A DNA stretch of 64,000 bases from Paenibacillus xylanivorans (GTDB lineage: Bacteria > Bacillota > Bacilli > Paenibacillales > Paenibacillaceae): contig NZ_LITU01000070.1 in NCBI RefSeq assembly GCF_001280595.1, positions 559,515 through 623,514 of the forward strand. The letters run 5' to 3'. The position numbers and the translations under genes were made by a program. Of this stretch, positions 1 to 8,234 are shown one piece after another (position 1 is the stretch's first letter; every line of letters starts with the position of its first letter). Under the pieces are notes generated by a model. It ran no database searches and had not been told where the DNA came from. It was given only the letters and a program-made list of their open reading frames with translations.

Positions 1-17
1 TGGATATAAGCTTTATC

Positions 18-53
18 AGGGGACTTCGATTCAGGGAAGTGCCCTTTTGTTTT
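18..53 (+). terminator. Intrinsic terminator of the gene upstream of the window
   Basis: An AGGGGACTTC / GAAGTGCCCT stem with one mismatch is followed by TTTTGTTTT. It probably ends the operon that lies left of the window (prmC in related genomes, inferred from gene order only). Confidence 0.6.
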
Positions 54-130
54 ATTATGGGTTCGGGTCAAAGACCTCGTGATGTTAATCGCTGGGGAGA
101 ATCTGACCGCATCCTTGGGCAAAGCAGATA

Positions 131-139
131 TGTTATAAT
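131..139 (+). promoter_or_regulatory. Extended -10 promoter for ywlC
   Basis: TGTTATAAT is an extended -10 (TGnTATAAT). No good -35 box sits at the right distance, as expected when the extended -10 compensates. It lies about 90 bases before the ywlC start, downstream of the terminator at 18-53. The rest of 54-231 shows no gene. Confidence 0.5.
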
Positions 140-231
140 TATAGGAATCAGAAAACATAAGCGAAGAAGACATTGCGGAAACGGGATGTCTTGCATCAAC
201 TACCCTACTGAAGTTTAGGAATGATGGATAT

Positions 232-1425
232 ATGACGAGAGAGAACGAGCAATTGCATCAGTCTTCCATGAAAGGCATGGGGAACGATGAAAGTACAGAG
301 GAAATGGTTACGAGTATGTGGAATGTCAATGTACTGGTAACCAATGAGAACACGGATGATGTGGCAAAAGGGATTGCGTATAAACAGGCCCTCGCTGACT
401 TGCAGGATGCGGCAACCTGTCTTCGTCAAGGGCAGACCGTGGCATTCCCGACCGAGACGGTATACGGTCTGGGTGCAGATGCTCGCAATACAGCTGCGGT
501 GGAAGCTGTATTTGCAGCCAAGGGGCGGCCTTCGGACAATCCGCTGATTGTGCATATTGCACAGCGTGACCAGTTGGATTCACTGGTCACGGAAGTGAAT
601 GGCACAGCGGAGGTGCTGATGACGGCCTTCTGGCCAGGGCCGCTTACGCTTGTGCTGCCGGTTAGGCGAGGGGCGGTATCCCCGCGGGTTACCGCCGGTT
701 TGGACACGGTGGCCGTGCGGATGCCGGATCATCCGGTGGCCTTGCAGTTGATCGCGGCGGCGGAATGCCCGGTCGCCGCGCCGAGCGCCAACCGCTCCGG
801 GCGGCCAAGCCCGACACTCGCAGCACATGTGCGCGAGGATCTGGCAGGCCGCATCGGCGGCATCGTGGACGGCGGCCCCACCGGGGTGGGCGTCGAGTCC
901 ACGGTGGTGCAGGTCGGTGACGACGGTACCGTCACCATCCTGCGCCCTGGCGGCATTACGGCGGAACAGTTGTCCGCCGTTGCCGCCCGTGTTGCCACGG
1001 ACCCGGCGCTGCTCGCTGAGGGGCCCGGTGGCGATGACAGCCCGGCGCCGCGCTCGCCGGGCATGAAGTACACGCACTACGCGCCCACAGGTGCGCTGTG
1101 CGTGGTGGAGGGGCCGCCCGCAGCGGTGGCGGCCTGGATCTGCGCCGCCCTCGCAGAGGCGGCGCAGCGCGGGGAGCGCACCGCTGTGCTGGCGTTCGCC
1201 GAGCACGCGGAGCAGTACCGCGCCGATGCCGTGTTCTCGCTAGGCGAAGCCAGCGAGCTGGAGGAAGCAGCGCGCCGGCTGTACGCCGCGCTGCGCAGCT
1301 GCGATGAGCAGGGCGCCACATATATTGTGGCTGAAGCCTGCTCGCGCGAAGGGCTGGGAGCAGCCGTCATGAACCGGCTGCTCAAAGCGGCAGGTCACCG
1401 ACTCATACAGGTCGGCAACCGATAG
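232..1425 (+). CDS. ywlC: L-threonylcarbamoyladenylate synthase (Sua5/YwlC)
   Basis: Makes threonylcarbamoyl-AMP from threonine, bicarbonate and ATP, the first step of the t6A37 tRNA modification. The YrdC-type core starts near residue 70 with the motif FPTETVYGLGAD and KGRPSDNPL, followed by PSANRSG, and a C-terminal Sua5 domain of about 130 residues. At 397 residues it is slightly longer than the Bacillus protein (about 345), because the N terminus carries some 50 extra polar residues. The start at 232 has only a weak AGGA ribosome site; 304 is an alternative. The middle of the gene (about 660-1320) is far richer in GC than its ends. First gene of the ywlC-mntP-ywlE block, as in B. subtilis. 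Confidence 0.93.
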   Translation: MTRENEQLHQSSMKGMGNDESTEEMVTSMWNVNVLVTNENTDDVAKGIAYKQALADLQDAATCLRQGQTVAFPTETVYGLGADARNTAAVEAVFAAKGRPSDNPLIVHIAQRDQLDSLVTEVNGTAEVLMTAFWPGPLTLVLPVRRGAVSPRVTAGLDTVAVRMPDHPVALQLIAAAECPVAAPSANRSGRPSPTLAAHVREDLAGRIGGIVDGGPTGVGVESTVVQVGDDGTVTILRPGGITAEQLSAVAARVATDPALLAEGPGGDDSPAPRSPGMKYTHYAPTGALCVVEGPPAAVAAWICAALAEAAQRGERTAVLAFAEHAEQYRADAVFSLGEASELEEAARRLYAALRSCDEQGATYIVAEACSREGLGAAVMNRLLKAAGHRLIQVGNR

Positions 1426-1595
1426 ACTCTTTTCCACGGCTTCGTCAGGCATTTATTTTCTTAGCCCTTCTATACGCCACGACCAGCAATTCCTTTTTCT
1501 GAATGCCAGGAATGCAAAAAGTCTTCTCAGGTCATGTTTATGTCCTTGTCCGCATATGGTGTACAAGAACCTTTACGTGACTTGGGGGTATGGGG

Positions 1596-2156
1596 ATGTG
1601 GGATGTGTCTGCCCATGTAGGGCAGTTGGTAACCATTTTGATTATGGCCGTCGCTCTCGGACTCGACGCGTTCTCACTTGGCATCGGGATTGGCATGAAG
1701 GGCATTCGTCTGAGAGACGTATTGCGAATCAGTACCGTAACGGCCCTGTTTCACATCATCATGCCGCTCATTGGCATGTATACGGGCAAATACGTCAGTT
1801 CCCTGCTTGGTGACATTACGTCGTATGCAGCTGGCGGTTTGCTTGTCCTGCTCGGCGCCCATATGATTTTGAACGCTTTCCGTGAGGGAGACACCAAACT
1901 GGTGGATCATCGATCCCTGCTCGGTGTAATACTGTTCTCACTGAGTGTCAGTGTGGACTCGTTCTCCGTTGGAGTCTCGCTTGGCATGTTCAGCAGTGAT
2001 TTGGTGTTGACGGTGCTGGCTTTCGGCGTATGCGGTGGATTAATGTCCGTCATGGGGCTGCTGTTGGGACGGCGTGTGAGCCAGAACATGGGAGATTACG
2101 GGGAAGCGGTCGGCGGAGCGATCTTGCTCGCTTTTGGACTTTTGTTTATATTTTAA
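1596..2156 (+). CDS. mntP: Manganese efflux pump MntP (YwlD)
   Basis: Small inner-membrane exporter that removes excess Mn2+. The 186 residues form about six hydrophobic segments arranged as two related halves, each carrying the family signature: LGLDAFSLGIGIG in the first half and VSVDSFSVGVSLG in the second, with the conserved aspartates thought to bind the metal. The start at 1596 is chosen because TTGGGGGT lies six bases upstream; the ATG at 1590 directly abuts that site. In some bacteria mntP is controlled by an Mn-responsive yybP-ykoY riboswitch, but I see no convincing copy in the 170-base gap upstream. Confidence 0.9.
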   Translation: MWDVSAHVGQLVTILIMAVALGLDAFSLGIGIGMKGIRLRDVLRISTVTALFHIIMPLIGMYTGKYVSSLLGDITSYAAGGLLVLLGAHMILNAFREGDTKLVDHRSLLGVILFSLSVSVDSFSVGVSLGMFSSDLVLTVLAFGVCGGLMSVMGLLLGRRVSQNMGDYGEAVGGAILLAFGLLFIF

Positions 2157-2280
2157 AATACAACGTTAACCATGATTACAGCCTAGTGCAGTCTTCAATA
2201 TATAGGTATGAGGTTCATTAGATCGGATAGAGTTTTAAACATAATTCGACAACATTTGCAAAATGGGGAGGCTAACCACA

Positions 2281-2853
2281 ATGAAACATATTTTGTTTGT
2301 ATGTACAGGGAATACTTGCCGCAGCCCCATGGCGGAGGGACTTTTACGTAAACTGGCGTCTGAGCGGGGCATTCAAGTGGACGTTCGTTCCGCAGGTGTA
2401 GCCGCAACAACGGGCATGCCTATTTCCCGTCATGCAGAGGCCGTATTAAGGGATCACAACGTTGAGGGCCCACCTCATTCGACACTCCTTAGCTCGAATC
2501 TGGTTGGCTGGGCAGATCTGGTTCTTACGTTGACACGCAGTCATAAACAACATGTCATGCAGGTTTTTCCCGACTCGGTACACAAGACGTATACATTGAA
2601 AGAGTATGTGGAAAATGACGTGCAAGTCCTTAATGATGTTCAGGAACTGGACAGCCTGTTTGCGACATTGGAGATGAAACGTGCGCTCGGTCAGGAGATT
2701 TTGGCGTCTGAACGTGAGCGGGCGATCGAGATTAGACAGCGCATTCCGAGCTTTGACATTTCGGACCCTTTTGGCGGCAGTCGCGACGATTACAACATAG
2801 CTGCGGCAGAGATTCGGACCGCGCTCGATAGACTTTTGGACAAGTTGGATTAA
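2281..2853 (+). CDS. ywlE: Protein-arginine phosphatase YwlE with an internal insertion
   Basis: Low-molecular-weight tyrosine-phosphatase fold. In B. subtilis YwlE removes phosphate from arginine residues marked by the McsB kinase, which controls CtsR/ClpC stress responses. The P-loop CTGNTCRS is near the N terminus and includes the Thr that in YwlE gives arginine specificity; the general-acid Asp is in DPFGGS near residue 160. Between the conserved LKEYV and DPFGGS there are about 45 extra charged residues (near 110-155), so the protein is 190 residues instead of about 150. ATG 2281 is used because GGGGAGG lies just upstream and the ATG at 2263 falls inside that site. Confidence 0.9.
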   Translation: MKHILFVCTGNTCRSPMAEGLLRKLASERGIQVDVRSAGVAATTGMPISRHAEAVLRDHNVEGPPHSTLLSSNLVGWADLVLTLTRSHKQHVMQVFPDSVHKTYTLKEYVENDVQVLNDVQELDSLFATLEMKRALGQEILASERERAIEIRQRIPSFDISDPFGGSRDDYNIAAAEIRTALDRLLDKLD

Positions 2854-2979
2854 TTTGATTCGTTTTTTATGCTTATTGGATTCATACGGTTGCGCACGAC
2901 TTGATCTTGTTTCTTTTAAACATTCGCATCTACCGATTGAATTTCCATATTAATACGGACATGGGATGTAAATTAGGCG

Positions 2980-3008
2980 TTGATTTTAAACGCAGGTTGT
3001 TTTATGAT
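2980..3008 (+). promoter_or_regulatory. SigA promoter for the ywlG-glyA transcript
   Basis: TTGATT, a 17-base spacer, then TATGAT. The predicted start near 3015 is directly before the ZTP aptamer, which supports both calls. Confidence 0.65.
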
Positions 3009-3021
3009 GAAAGGGAAAACA

Positions 3022-3138
3022 GGGATCCGGTGTAACTGGCGACGAAGTGGGCACAACCACAATGGAGCACCGGAACAAACGGCCGGTCGCCTGGGCAAAA
3101 GAGCAATTCTGCGTTACCCGCAGACTGCTCTTTTTTTC
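3022..3138 (+). promoter_or_regulatory. ZTP (pfl) riboswitch with expression-platform terminator
   Basis: Aptamer at about 3022-3098. Helix CCGGTG (3027-3032) pairs with CACCGG (3068-3073), GTGG (3047-3050) with CCAC (3057-3060), and a pseudoknot joins GGCG (3038-3041) to CGCC (3088-3091). The conserved strings ACTGGCGA, GGAGCACC and CGCCTGGGCA match the pfl/ZTP consensus. A terminator hairpin (GAGCAATTCTGCG with CGCAGACTGCTC, then seven T) follows at 3099-3138. Known ZTP riboswitches sense ZMP/ZTP, which accumulate when 10-formyl-tetrahydrofolate is short, and switch on folate and purine genes such as glyA. Here it would control ywlG and glyA. Confidence 0.93.
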
Positions 3139-3241
3139 GTCTTTCATCTGATTATTCGCTATAATAGTACCTGAAATGCCATGCAAGAATACGAAGGGCA
3201 CCAAGAGGAAGCCGGGCATGATTTTATCGGGAGGCGATAGG

Positions 3242-3835
3242 ATGACTATTGAGTTAGATTCGGAACAACCCGGATTGCATGAACAGACCGCATCCATTCT
3301 GCGTGAACTGGCGCTTGCCGGACAACTTGGACCTGGACAGATCGTTGTGATCGGTACAAGTACAAGTGAAGTCGCAGGCCAACGGATTGGTACAAGCGGT
3401 GCGATTGAAGTGGCGCAGCAGCTTCTTGCGGGTATACGCGAGGTGCAGCAGGAGTTCGGTTTTGATGTTGTATTCCAATGCTGTGAGCATCTGAACCGTG
3501 CACTGGTTATGGAGCGTTCTCTGCTTACACGTCTTGGATTGACTGAAGTTGGTGCAGTACCTGTGCCCAAAGCAGGTGGTTCCATGGCATCCGCAGCGTA
3601 TCGCTCGCTGACCGATCCATGCCTGGCTGAACATGTGCAGGCCCATGCGGGACTGGATATTGGCGAGACGATGATTGGCATGCACTTGCGGCATGTGGCA
3701 GTACCTTTCCGAACAGCACTCCGTTACATCGGTGATGCACGTGTAACTACAGCATTAACCCGTCCCAAGTTGGTTGGCGGCGAACGCGCAGTGTATCGTA
3801 TGGAAGAACAACCGGATTCGACATTTTGTGACTAA
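3242..3835 (+). CDS. ywlG: YwlG family protein (UPF0340/TIGR01440)
   Basis: A conserved Firmicutes protein of unknown biochemical role, usually between ywlE and glyA. The 197 residues contain the family blocks VIGTSTSEVAGQRIGTSGA, QCCEHLNRALVMER, VPVPKAGGSMA and IGMHLRHVAVP. No transmembrane segment or signal peptide is seen. ATG 3242 follows a strong GGGAGGCGATAG site; in-frame codons upstream have no such site. It is the first gene after the ZTP riboswitch and is separated from glyA by 44 bases, so the two are probably cotranscribed, hinting at a link with one-carbon or purine metabolism (inference). Confidence 0.88.
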   Translation: MTIELDSEQPGLHEQTASILRELALAGQLGPGQIVVIGTSTSEVAGQRIGTSGAIEVAQQLLAGIREVQQEFGFDVVFQCCEHLNRALVMERSLLTRLGLTEVGAVPVPKAGGSMASAAYRSLTDPCLAEHVQAHAGLDIGETMIGMHLRHVAVPFRTALRYIGDARVTTALTRPKLVGGERAVYRMEEQPDSTFCD

Positions 3836-3879
3836 TTTTTATTCAACCAATTCACTTATAAACTGGGAGGAATTTAATC

Positions 3880-5127
3880 ATGGAACAATTGCGCAAGAAT
3901 GACCCGGCAGTACTGGAAGCGATGAATCTTGAATTGAAACGTCAACAGAACAACATCGAGCTGATCGCGTCCGAGAACATCGTAAGCGAAGCGGTAATCG
4001 AAGCAATGGGATCTGTACTTACGAACAAATACGCTGAAGGATATCCAGGCAAACGTTACTACGGTGGTTGTGAGCATGTCGATATCGTTGAAGATATCGC
4101 TCGTGATCGTGCCAAAGAACTGTTTGGAGCAGAACATGTGAATGTTCAACCTCACTCCGGTGCACAAGCGAACATGGCAGTATACCTTGCGGCTTTGAAA
4201 CCAGGTGATACAGTACTTGGCATGAACCTTGCGCATGGTGGACACCTCACACATGGTAGCCCGGTTAATGCTTCCGGTTTGCTGTACAATTTCGTGGCTT
4301 ATGGTGTACAAGAAGATACGTTCCTGATTGATTATGATGAAGTGCGCAAAGCTGCATTTAAACATCGCCCACGCATGATCGTTGCAGGTGCGAGTGCATA
4401 TCCGCGTATCATTGATTTTGAAAAGCTTGCTTCCATCGCCAATGATGTGGGTGCTTTGTTTATGGTGGATATGGCCCACATCGCAGGACTGGTTGCTGCA
4501 GGCTTGCATCCAAGCCCGGTTCCACATGCGCATTTCGTAACAACAACTACACACAAAACGCTGCGTGGACCTCGTGGTGGTATGATTATGTGCCGCAAAG
4601 CATGGGCAGCAGCGATTGATAAAGCGGTATTCCCAGGTTCCCAAGGTGGACCTCTGATGCACGTGATTGCTTCCAAAGCCGTAGCGTTCGGTGAAGCACT
4701 GCAACCTTCGTTCAAAACGTATGCACAAAATGTGGTGAAAAATGCACAGGTTCTTGCTGAAACGCTGATTGCTGAAGGATTGAACATCGTATCCGGCGGT
4801 ACAGACAACCACTTGATGCTGATCGACACACGCAGCGTGAATATTACAGGTAAGGAAGCCGAGCATGTACTCGATTCCATCGGTATTACCGTGAACAAAA
4901 ATGCAATTCCGTTCGACCCGACCAGCCCGTTTGTAACAAGTGGTATCCGGATCGGTACACCTGCGGCGACTTCCCGTGGTATGAACGAAGAGGCTATGGT
5001 AGCTATTGGTAAGATCATTGCCAAAACATTGAAAAATCCTAAAGATGCAGCGAAATTGGACGAAGCCCGTGCAGAAGTAACGGCGCTTACGGATCAATTC
5101 CCGCTCTATACTGACCTTAAATACTAA
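3880..5127 (+). CDS. glyA: Serine hydroxymethyltransferase
   Basis: PLP enzyme that converts serine and tetrahydrofolate to glycine and 5,10-methylene-tetrahydrofolate, the main one-carbon source of the cell. The 415-residue length is standard. Motifs seen: [10 protein letters not shown] near residue 28, the [13 protein letters not shown] block, HxxGLVAAG, and the PLP-lysine motif [14 protein letters not shown] with the lysine near residue 226. ATG 3880 is preceded by GGGAGG. Expression is expected to follow the ZTP riboswitch at 3022-3138; the transcript ends at the hairpin at 5362-5398. Confidence 0.98.
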   Translation: MEQLRKNDPAVLEAMNLELKRQQNNIELIASENIVSEAVIEAMGSVLTNKYAEGYPGKRYYGGCEHVDIVEDIARDRAKELFGAEHVNVQPHSGAQANMAVYLAALKPGDTVLGMNLAHGGHLTHGSPVNASGLLYNFVAYGVQEDTFLIDYDEVRKAAFKHRPRMIVAGASAYPRIIDFEKLASIANDVGALFMVDMAHIAGLVAAGLHPSPVPHAHFVTTTTHKTLRGPRGGMIMCRKAWAAAIDKAVFPGSQGGPLMHVIASKAVAFGEALQPSFKTYAQNVVKNAQVLAETLIAEGLNIVSGGTDNHLMLIDTRSVNITGKEAEHVLDSIGITVNKNAIPFDPTSPFVTSGIRIGTPAATSRGMNEEAMVAIGKIIAKTLKNPKDAAKLDEARAEVTALTDQFPLYTDLKY

Positions 5128-5168
5128 AAAACATTGCACGTGCTGTTTGTATTTGAGGTGTTCTTAAT

Positions 5169-5321
5169 GTAAACACTCAGACGGAGCAGACAGAATGAAG
5201 ACGGAGAAGCGTAGCGTTCGCCTTTATCCCCGGATTTTCCCCTTAATAAGGGAGTTCAAAAAAATCCGGGGATAACAGCGATCGAAGGGTCATTCTGTTT
5301 GCGGAGCATCGCTGTGTTTAC
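5169..5321. repeat. Interspersed palindromic element, copy 1
   Basis: 153-bp imperfect palindrome between glyA and upp. Outer ends are GTAAACAC / GTGTTTAC; further in, CAGACAGAATGA faces TCATTCTGTTTG; the central stem is TATCCCCGGATT / AATCCGGGGATA. Box A, GAAGCGTAGCGTTCGCCTTT (5206-5225), and box B, GATAACAGCGATCGAAGGG (5271-5289), recur in the copies at 19857, 25296 and 32091, while the stem sequences differ but keep pairing. No coding potential seen. Confidence 0.75.
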
Positions 5322-5361
5322 ATGCATTTGATCATCTCAACGACATAACATCACGAGCAAA

Positions 5362-5398
5362 CAGGACCGGAAGACTCATTTTTCCGGTCCTATTTTTA
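5362..5398 (+). terminator. Terminator after glyA
   Basis: AGGACCGGAA / TTTCCGGTCCT stem with an 8-base loop, followed by ATTTTTAT. Separates the glyA transcript from upp. Confidence 0.8.
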
Positions 5399-5455
5399 TA
5401 GGATTCGGTTTTCTGTAATGATTAGGTGCCCTTTGATGGTGTAATTCGGTGTAGG

Positions 5456-5464
5456 TGATGATAT
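5456..5464 (+). promoter_or_regulatory. Extended -10 promoter for upp-mnaA
   Basis: TGATATAAT fits the extended -10 consensus about 90 bases before upp. No clear -35 box is visible at the usual spacing. Confidence 0.5.
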
Positions 5465-5552
5465 AATATACAGGATTTATCGGGCCTATGAATGATGATT
5501 AGGCATATTTGGTAATGCTGAACATGAAGAACATACCGGAGGGACAAATTAG

Positions 5553-6182
5553 ATGGGAAAATTAGTAATATGTGATCACCCTTTGATTCAACACAAACTG
5601 ACGTTTATACGCGATATGCGTACGAATACGAAAGATTTTCGAGAATTGGTGGATGAAGTAGCAACGTTGATGGCTTATGAGATTACAAGAGATGTTGAGC
5701 TGGAGACTATTGATGTACAAACCCCTGTAGCTGAAACACAAGGCAAAGTCATTTCCGGACGTATGCTCGGACTGGTGCCGATTCTGCGTGCAGGACTCGG
5801 AATGCTCGATGGCGTTGTGAAATTGTTGCCAGCGGCAAAAGTTGGACATGTTGGTCTGTTCCGTGATCCGGAAACACTGCAACCGGTAGAATACTACACC
5901 AAACTGCCTACAGACGTGACAGAGCGTCAATTGATTGTGATTGATCCGATGCTCGCGACTGGCGGTTCGGCAATTGCAGCCATTGACGTGCTCAAAAAAC
6001 GTGGTTGTACCCAAATCAAGATGATGAATTTGGTTGCAGCACCGGAAGGGGTAAAAGCTGTACAGGATGCACATCCCGATGTGGATATCTATGTAGCAGC
6101 ACTGGACGATCGTCTGGATGATCACGGCTATATCGTTCCCGGACTGGGAGATGCAGGAGACCGTCTGTACGGCACTAAATAA
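5553..6182 (+). CDS. upp: Uracil phosphoribosyltransferase
   Basis: Salvage enzyme that joins uracil to PRPP to give UMP. The 209-residue length equals the Bacillus enzyme. The N terminus [17 protein letters not shown], the [17 protein letters not shown] block, the PRPP loop [11 protein letters not shown] and the uracil-binding C terminus ending in [13 protein letters not shown] are all present. Ribosome site GGAGGG is upstream of ATG 5553. mnaA starts 38 bases later, so the two probably share a transcript. Confidence 0.98.
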   Translation: MGKLVICDHPLIQHKLTFIRDMRTNTKDFRELVDEVATLMAYEITRDVELETIDVQTPVAETQGKVISGRMLGLVPILRAGLGMLDGVVKLLPAAKVGHVGLFRDPETLQPVEYYTKLPTDVTERQLIVIDPMLATGGSAIAAIDVLKKRGCTQIKMMNLVAAPEGVKAVQDAHPDVDIYVAALDDRLDDHGYIVPGLGDAGDRLYGTK

Positions 6183-6220
6183 GCATATTGCATGCTGAAT
6201 AGAAAAGGGGCTTTGCTTCA

Positions 6221-7378
6221 ATGTCCAAGAAAATTAAAGTCATGACGATATTCGGGGTGCGCCCGGAAGCCATTAAGATGGCTCCGCTTATTTTGGAACT
6301 GCAGAAACATCCCGAATCTATTGAATCGATCGTTTGCGTTACTGCACAGCATCGTCAGATGCTGGATCAGGTTCTTGAAGTATTCGATATTCATCCGGAC
6401 TACGATCTCGATGTGATGAAAGACCGCCAGACGCTGAATGAAATTACAATTCGTGTGCTGGGAGGTCTGGAGCCGGTTTTGCGTGAAGCAAAGCCGGATA
6501 TCGTGTTGGTTCACGGTGATACGTTGACAACGTTTGTAGCCAGCTATGCTGCGTTCCTGCAACAGATTCAGGTGGGGCATGTGGAAGCGGGCCTCCGGAC
6601 GTGGAATAAGCTCTCTCCATACCCGGAAGAAATGAACCGCCAGTTAACCGGAGTGCTTGCTGACTTGCATTTCGCGCCTACGGACTGGTCGTCTTCCAAC
6701 CTTGCCAAAGAAAATAAACCGGAGTCTAGTACGTATGTCACAGGCAACACGGTAACAGATGTGTTTCAATATACAGTACGGCAGGATTACACACATCCGG
6801 TACTCGATTGGGCACAGGGCAAGCGTCTTGTGTTGATGACAGCTCACCGCCGTGAATCCCAAGGCGAGCCTCACCGTAACATTTTCCAGGCTGTCAAACG
6901 GATTGCCGACGAGTTTGAGGATATTGCCATCGTGTACCCGGTGCATCCAAGTCCTGCTGTGAAGGAGCCGGCTCACGCGATTTTGGGGAATCACCCCCGT
7001 ATTCAACTTATTGATCCACTAGACGTGGTGGATTTGCATAACTTTTACCCGCATACGCACTTGATTCTGACAGATTCAGGCGGTTTGCAGGAAGAAGCGC
7101 CTTCGTTTGGTGTGCCTGTTCTCGTCCTTCGGGATACAACGGAGCGTCCGGAGGGAATCGAGGCTGGAACACTGGAGTTGGTGGGTACCGAAGAGGAACG
7201 TGTATATGAGCGGACCAGAGCTCTGCTTACAGACGAAACACTGTATGCAAGCATGAGCCAAGCTGCCAATCCGTATGGTGATGGACATGCTTCGGAAAGA
7301 ATTGTCAATGCGATTTTGCATCATTTTGGTGTGAATAGTGAACGTCCGGAATCATTTCACAGAAAATTCAAAAAATAA
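6221..7378 (+). CDS. mnaA: UDP-N-acetylglucosamine 2-epimerase (non-hydrolysing)
   Basis: Interconverts UDP-GlcNAc and UDP-ManNAc, the donor for the ManNAc residue of teichoic-acid linkage units and of pyruvylated secondary wall polymers. The 385 residues carry the family motifs FGVRPEAIKMAPL, the HGDTLTT and HVEAGLRTW blocks, TAHRRESQG and DSGGLQEEAP. Its product should feed TagA (31215-31973) and, indirectly, CsaB. B. subtilis also has this gene between upp and the atp operon. Confidence 0.96.
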   Translation: MSKKIKVMTIFGVRPEAIKMAPLILELQKHPESIESIVCVTAQHRQMLDQVLEVFDIHPDYDLDVMKDRQTLNEITIRVLGGLEPVLREAKPDIVLVHGDTLTTFVASYAAFLQQIQVGHVEAGLRTWNKLSPYPEEMNRQLTGVLADLHFAPTDWSSSNLAKENKPESSTYVTGNTVTDVFQYTVRQDYTHPVLDWAQGKRLVLMTAHRRESQGEPHRNIFQAVKRIADEFEDIAIVYPVHPSPAVKEPAHAILGNHPRIQLIDPLDVVDLHNFYPHTHLILTDSGGLQEEAPSFGVPVLVLRDTTERPEGIEAGTLELVGTEEERVYERTRALLTDETLYASMSQAANPYGDGHASERIVNAILHHFGVNSERPESFHRKFKK

Positions 7379-7434
7379 TTCATTTTTTCTGATGGATTAA
7401 TAAAGGGTACAGCATACAGTTAAACTGTACGGTT

Positions 7435-7488
7435 TACGCGGGTTTATGGGCTCTGATGGCCTGTAATCCCGTCGTTTCCCCCTTTAAA
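7435..7488 (+). terminator. Possible terminator or leader hairpin before the atp operon
   Basis: An imperfect stem, ACGCGGGTTTATGGGC against GCCTGTAATCCCGTCGT, with a short run of T and C after it. It may end the upp-mnaA transcript. The stem has several mismatches and the tail is poor in T. Confidence 0.35.
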
Positions 7489-7505
7489 ACGCTAAAATCA
7501 TTCAA

Positions 7506-7535
7506 TTGACAAAGGCTCTCATCATTCAGTAAAAT
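7506..7535 (+). promoter_or_regulatory. SigA promoter of the atp operon
   Basis: Perfect TTGACA (7506-7511), an 18-base spacer, then TAAAAT (7530-7535). It lies 29 bases before the first gene of the ATP synthase operon. Confidence 0.75.
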
Positions 7536-7564
7536 TAACTGGGATTGCAAGGGTGGCGTGGAAA

Positions 7565-7819
7565 ATGGCCGATTCGAACAAACCAAATTCATCCCGTAAC
7601 CATGATGATAATGTGTGGAAAGCAATGGGGCTCGTTACAGCTTTTGGAATCGAGATTGCCATTCTCGCTGTTGCCGGATATTACGCTGGCTCCTGGTTGG
7701 ACAAGACCATTGGAGGTAACGGAATATGGATCGCCGTAAGCGTTCTCTTTTTCTTGGCGGCAGGCGGCGTAAGCATCTACTTTATCGCGAAAAAATTCAT
7801 GGGGGAAAGTGATGAGTGA
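7565..7819 (+). CDS. atpZ: AtpZ/AtpI-family ATP synthase accessory protein
   Basis: 84-residue membrane protein with two hydrophobic hairpin segments (near residues 23-43 and 50-75), the glycine-rich AGYYAGSWLDK turn and the C-terminal KKFM. Members of this family sit first in atp operons and are proposed to help c-ring assembly or Mg2+ supply. ATG 7565 is chosen for AAGGGTGG eight bases upstream; GTG 7553 lies within that site. Its stop overlaps the start of atpI by 8 bases. Confidence 0.85.
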   Translation: MADSNKPNSSRNHDDNVWKAMGLVTAFGIEIAILAVAGYYAGSWLDKTIGGNGIWIAVSVLFFLAAGGVSIYFIAKKFMGESDE

Positions 7820-8189
7820 ACTAACCAGATACCGCAGAATGATGACTGTTTTCATCATGTACTTTCTTATGATTTGTTTTCTCGCAGCGGCCTTTATGCC
7901 ACGTGTGGAGACAATTGCTTTGGGACTGGCCCTGGGTACAGGAATTAGCTGGATCAATGCATTTTACCTGGGCTACAAAGTAAGGAAAATGTCGGATGAT
8001 GCGGCAGAAGGTAACTTGAAGCGTGTGAACCTGGGATTTTTGACAAGAGCGGCACTCGCAGTGCTCGGTATCTTCATATCGATGCGCTTTCCGCAGTACT
8101 TCAATACATATGCGGTTGCAGGCGGTCTGGTCATTGCACAATTTTCCTTACTGATTATAGGGATCGTCTATTCCCGCAAAGCAGAATGA
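7812..8189 (+). CDS. atpI: ATP synthase subunit I
   Basis: 125-residue protein with four hydrophobic segments, the typical subunit I architecture; subunit I aids assembly of the rotor ring. It has the conserved stretch between helices 2 and 3 (YKVRKMSDDAAEG) and a positive N terminus. It overlaps atpZ by 8 bases, suggesting coupled translation, and precedes atpB. Subunit I diverges fast, so the call relies on topology and position. Confidence 0.8.
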   Translation: MSELTRYRRMMTVFIMYFLMICFLAAAFMPRVETIALGLALGTGISWINAFYLGYKVRKMSDDAAEGNLKRVNLGFLTRAALAVLGIFISMRFPQYFNTYAVAGGLVIAQFSLLIIGIVYSRKAE

Positions 8190-8234
8190 TGTTAGGTGCT
8201 GCAGCTTTCAAGTCGAGAAAGGGGTGAGAAAAAT

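Noticed and set aside
3874-5139. 421-codon open frame antisense to glyA
   Set aside because: Same cause: biased codon use of a highly expressed gene. No start signal or recognisable domain.
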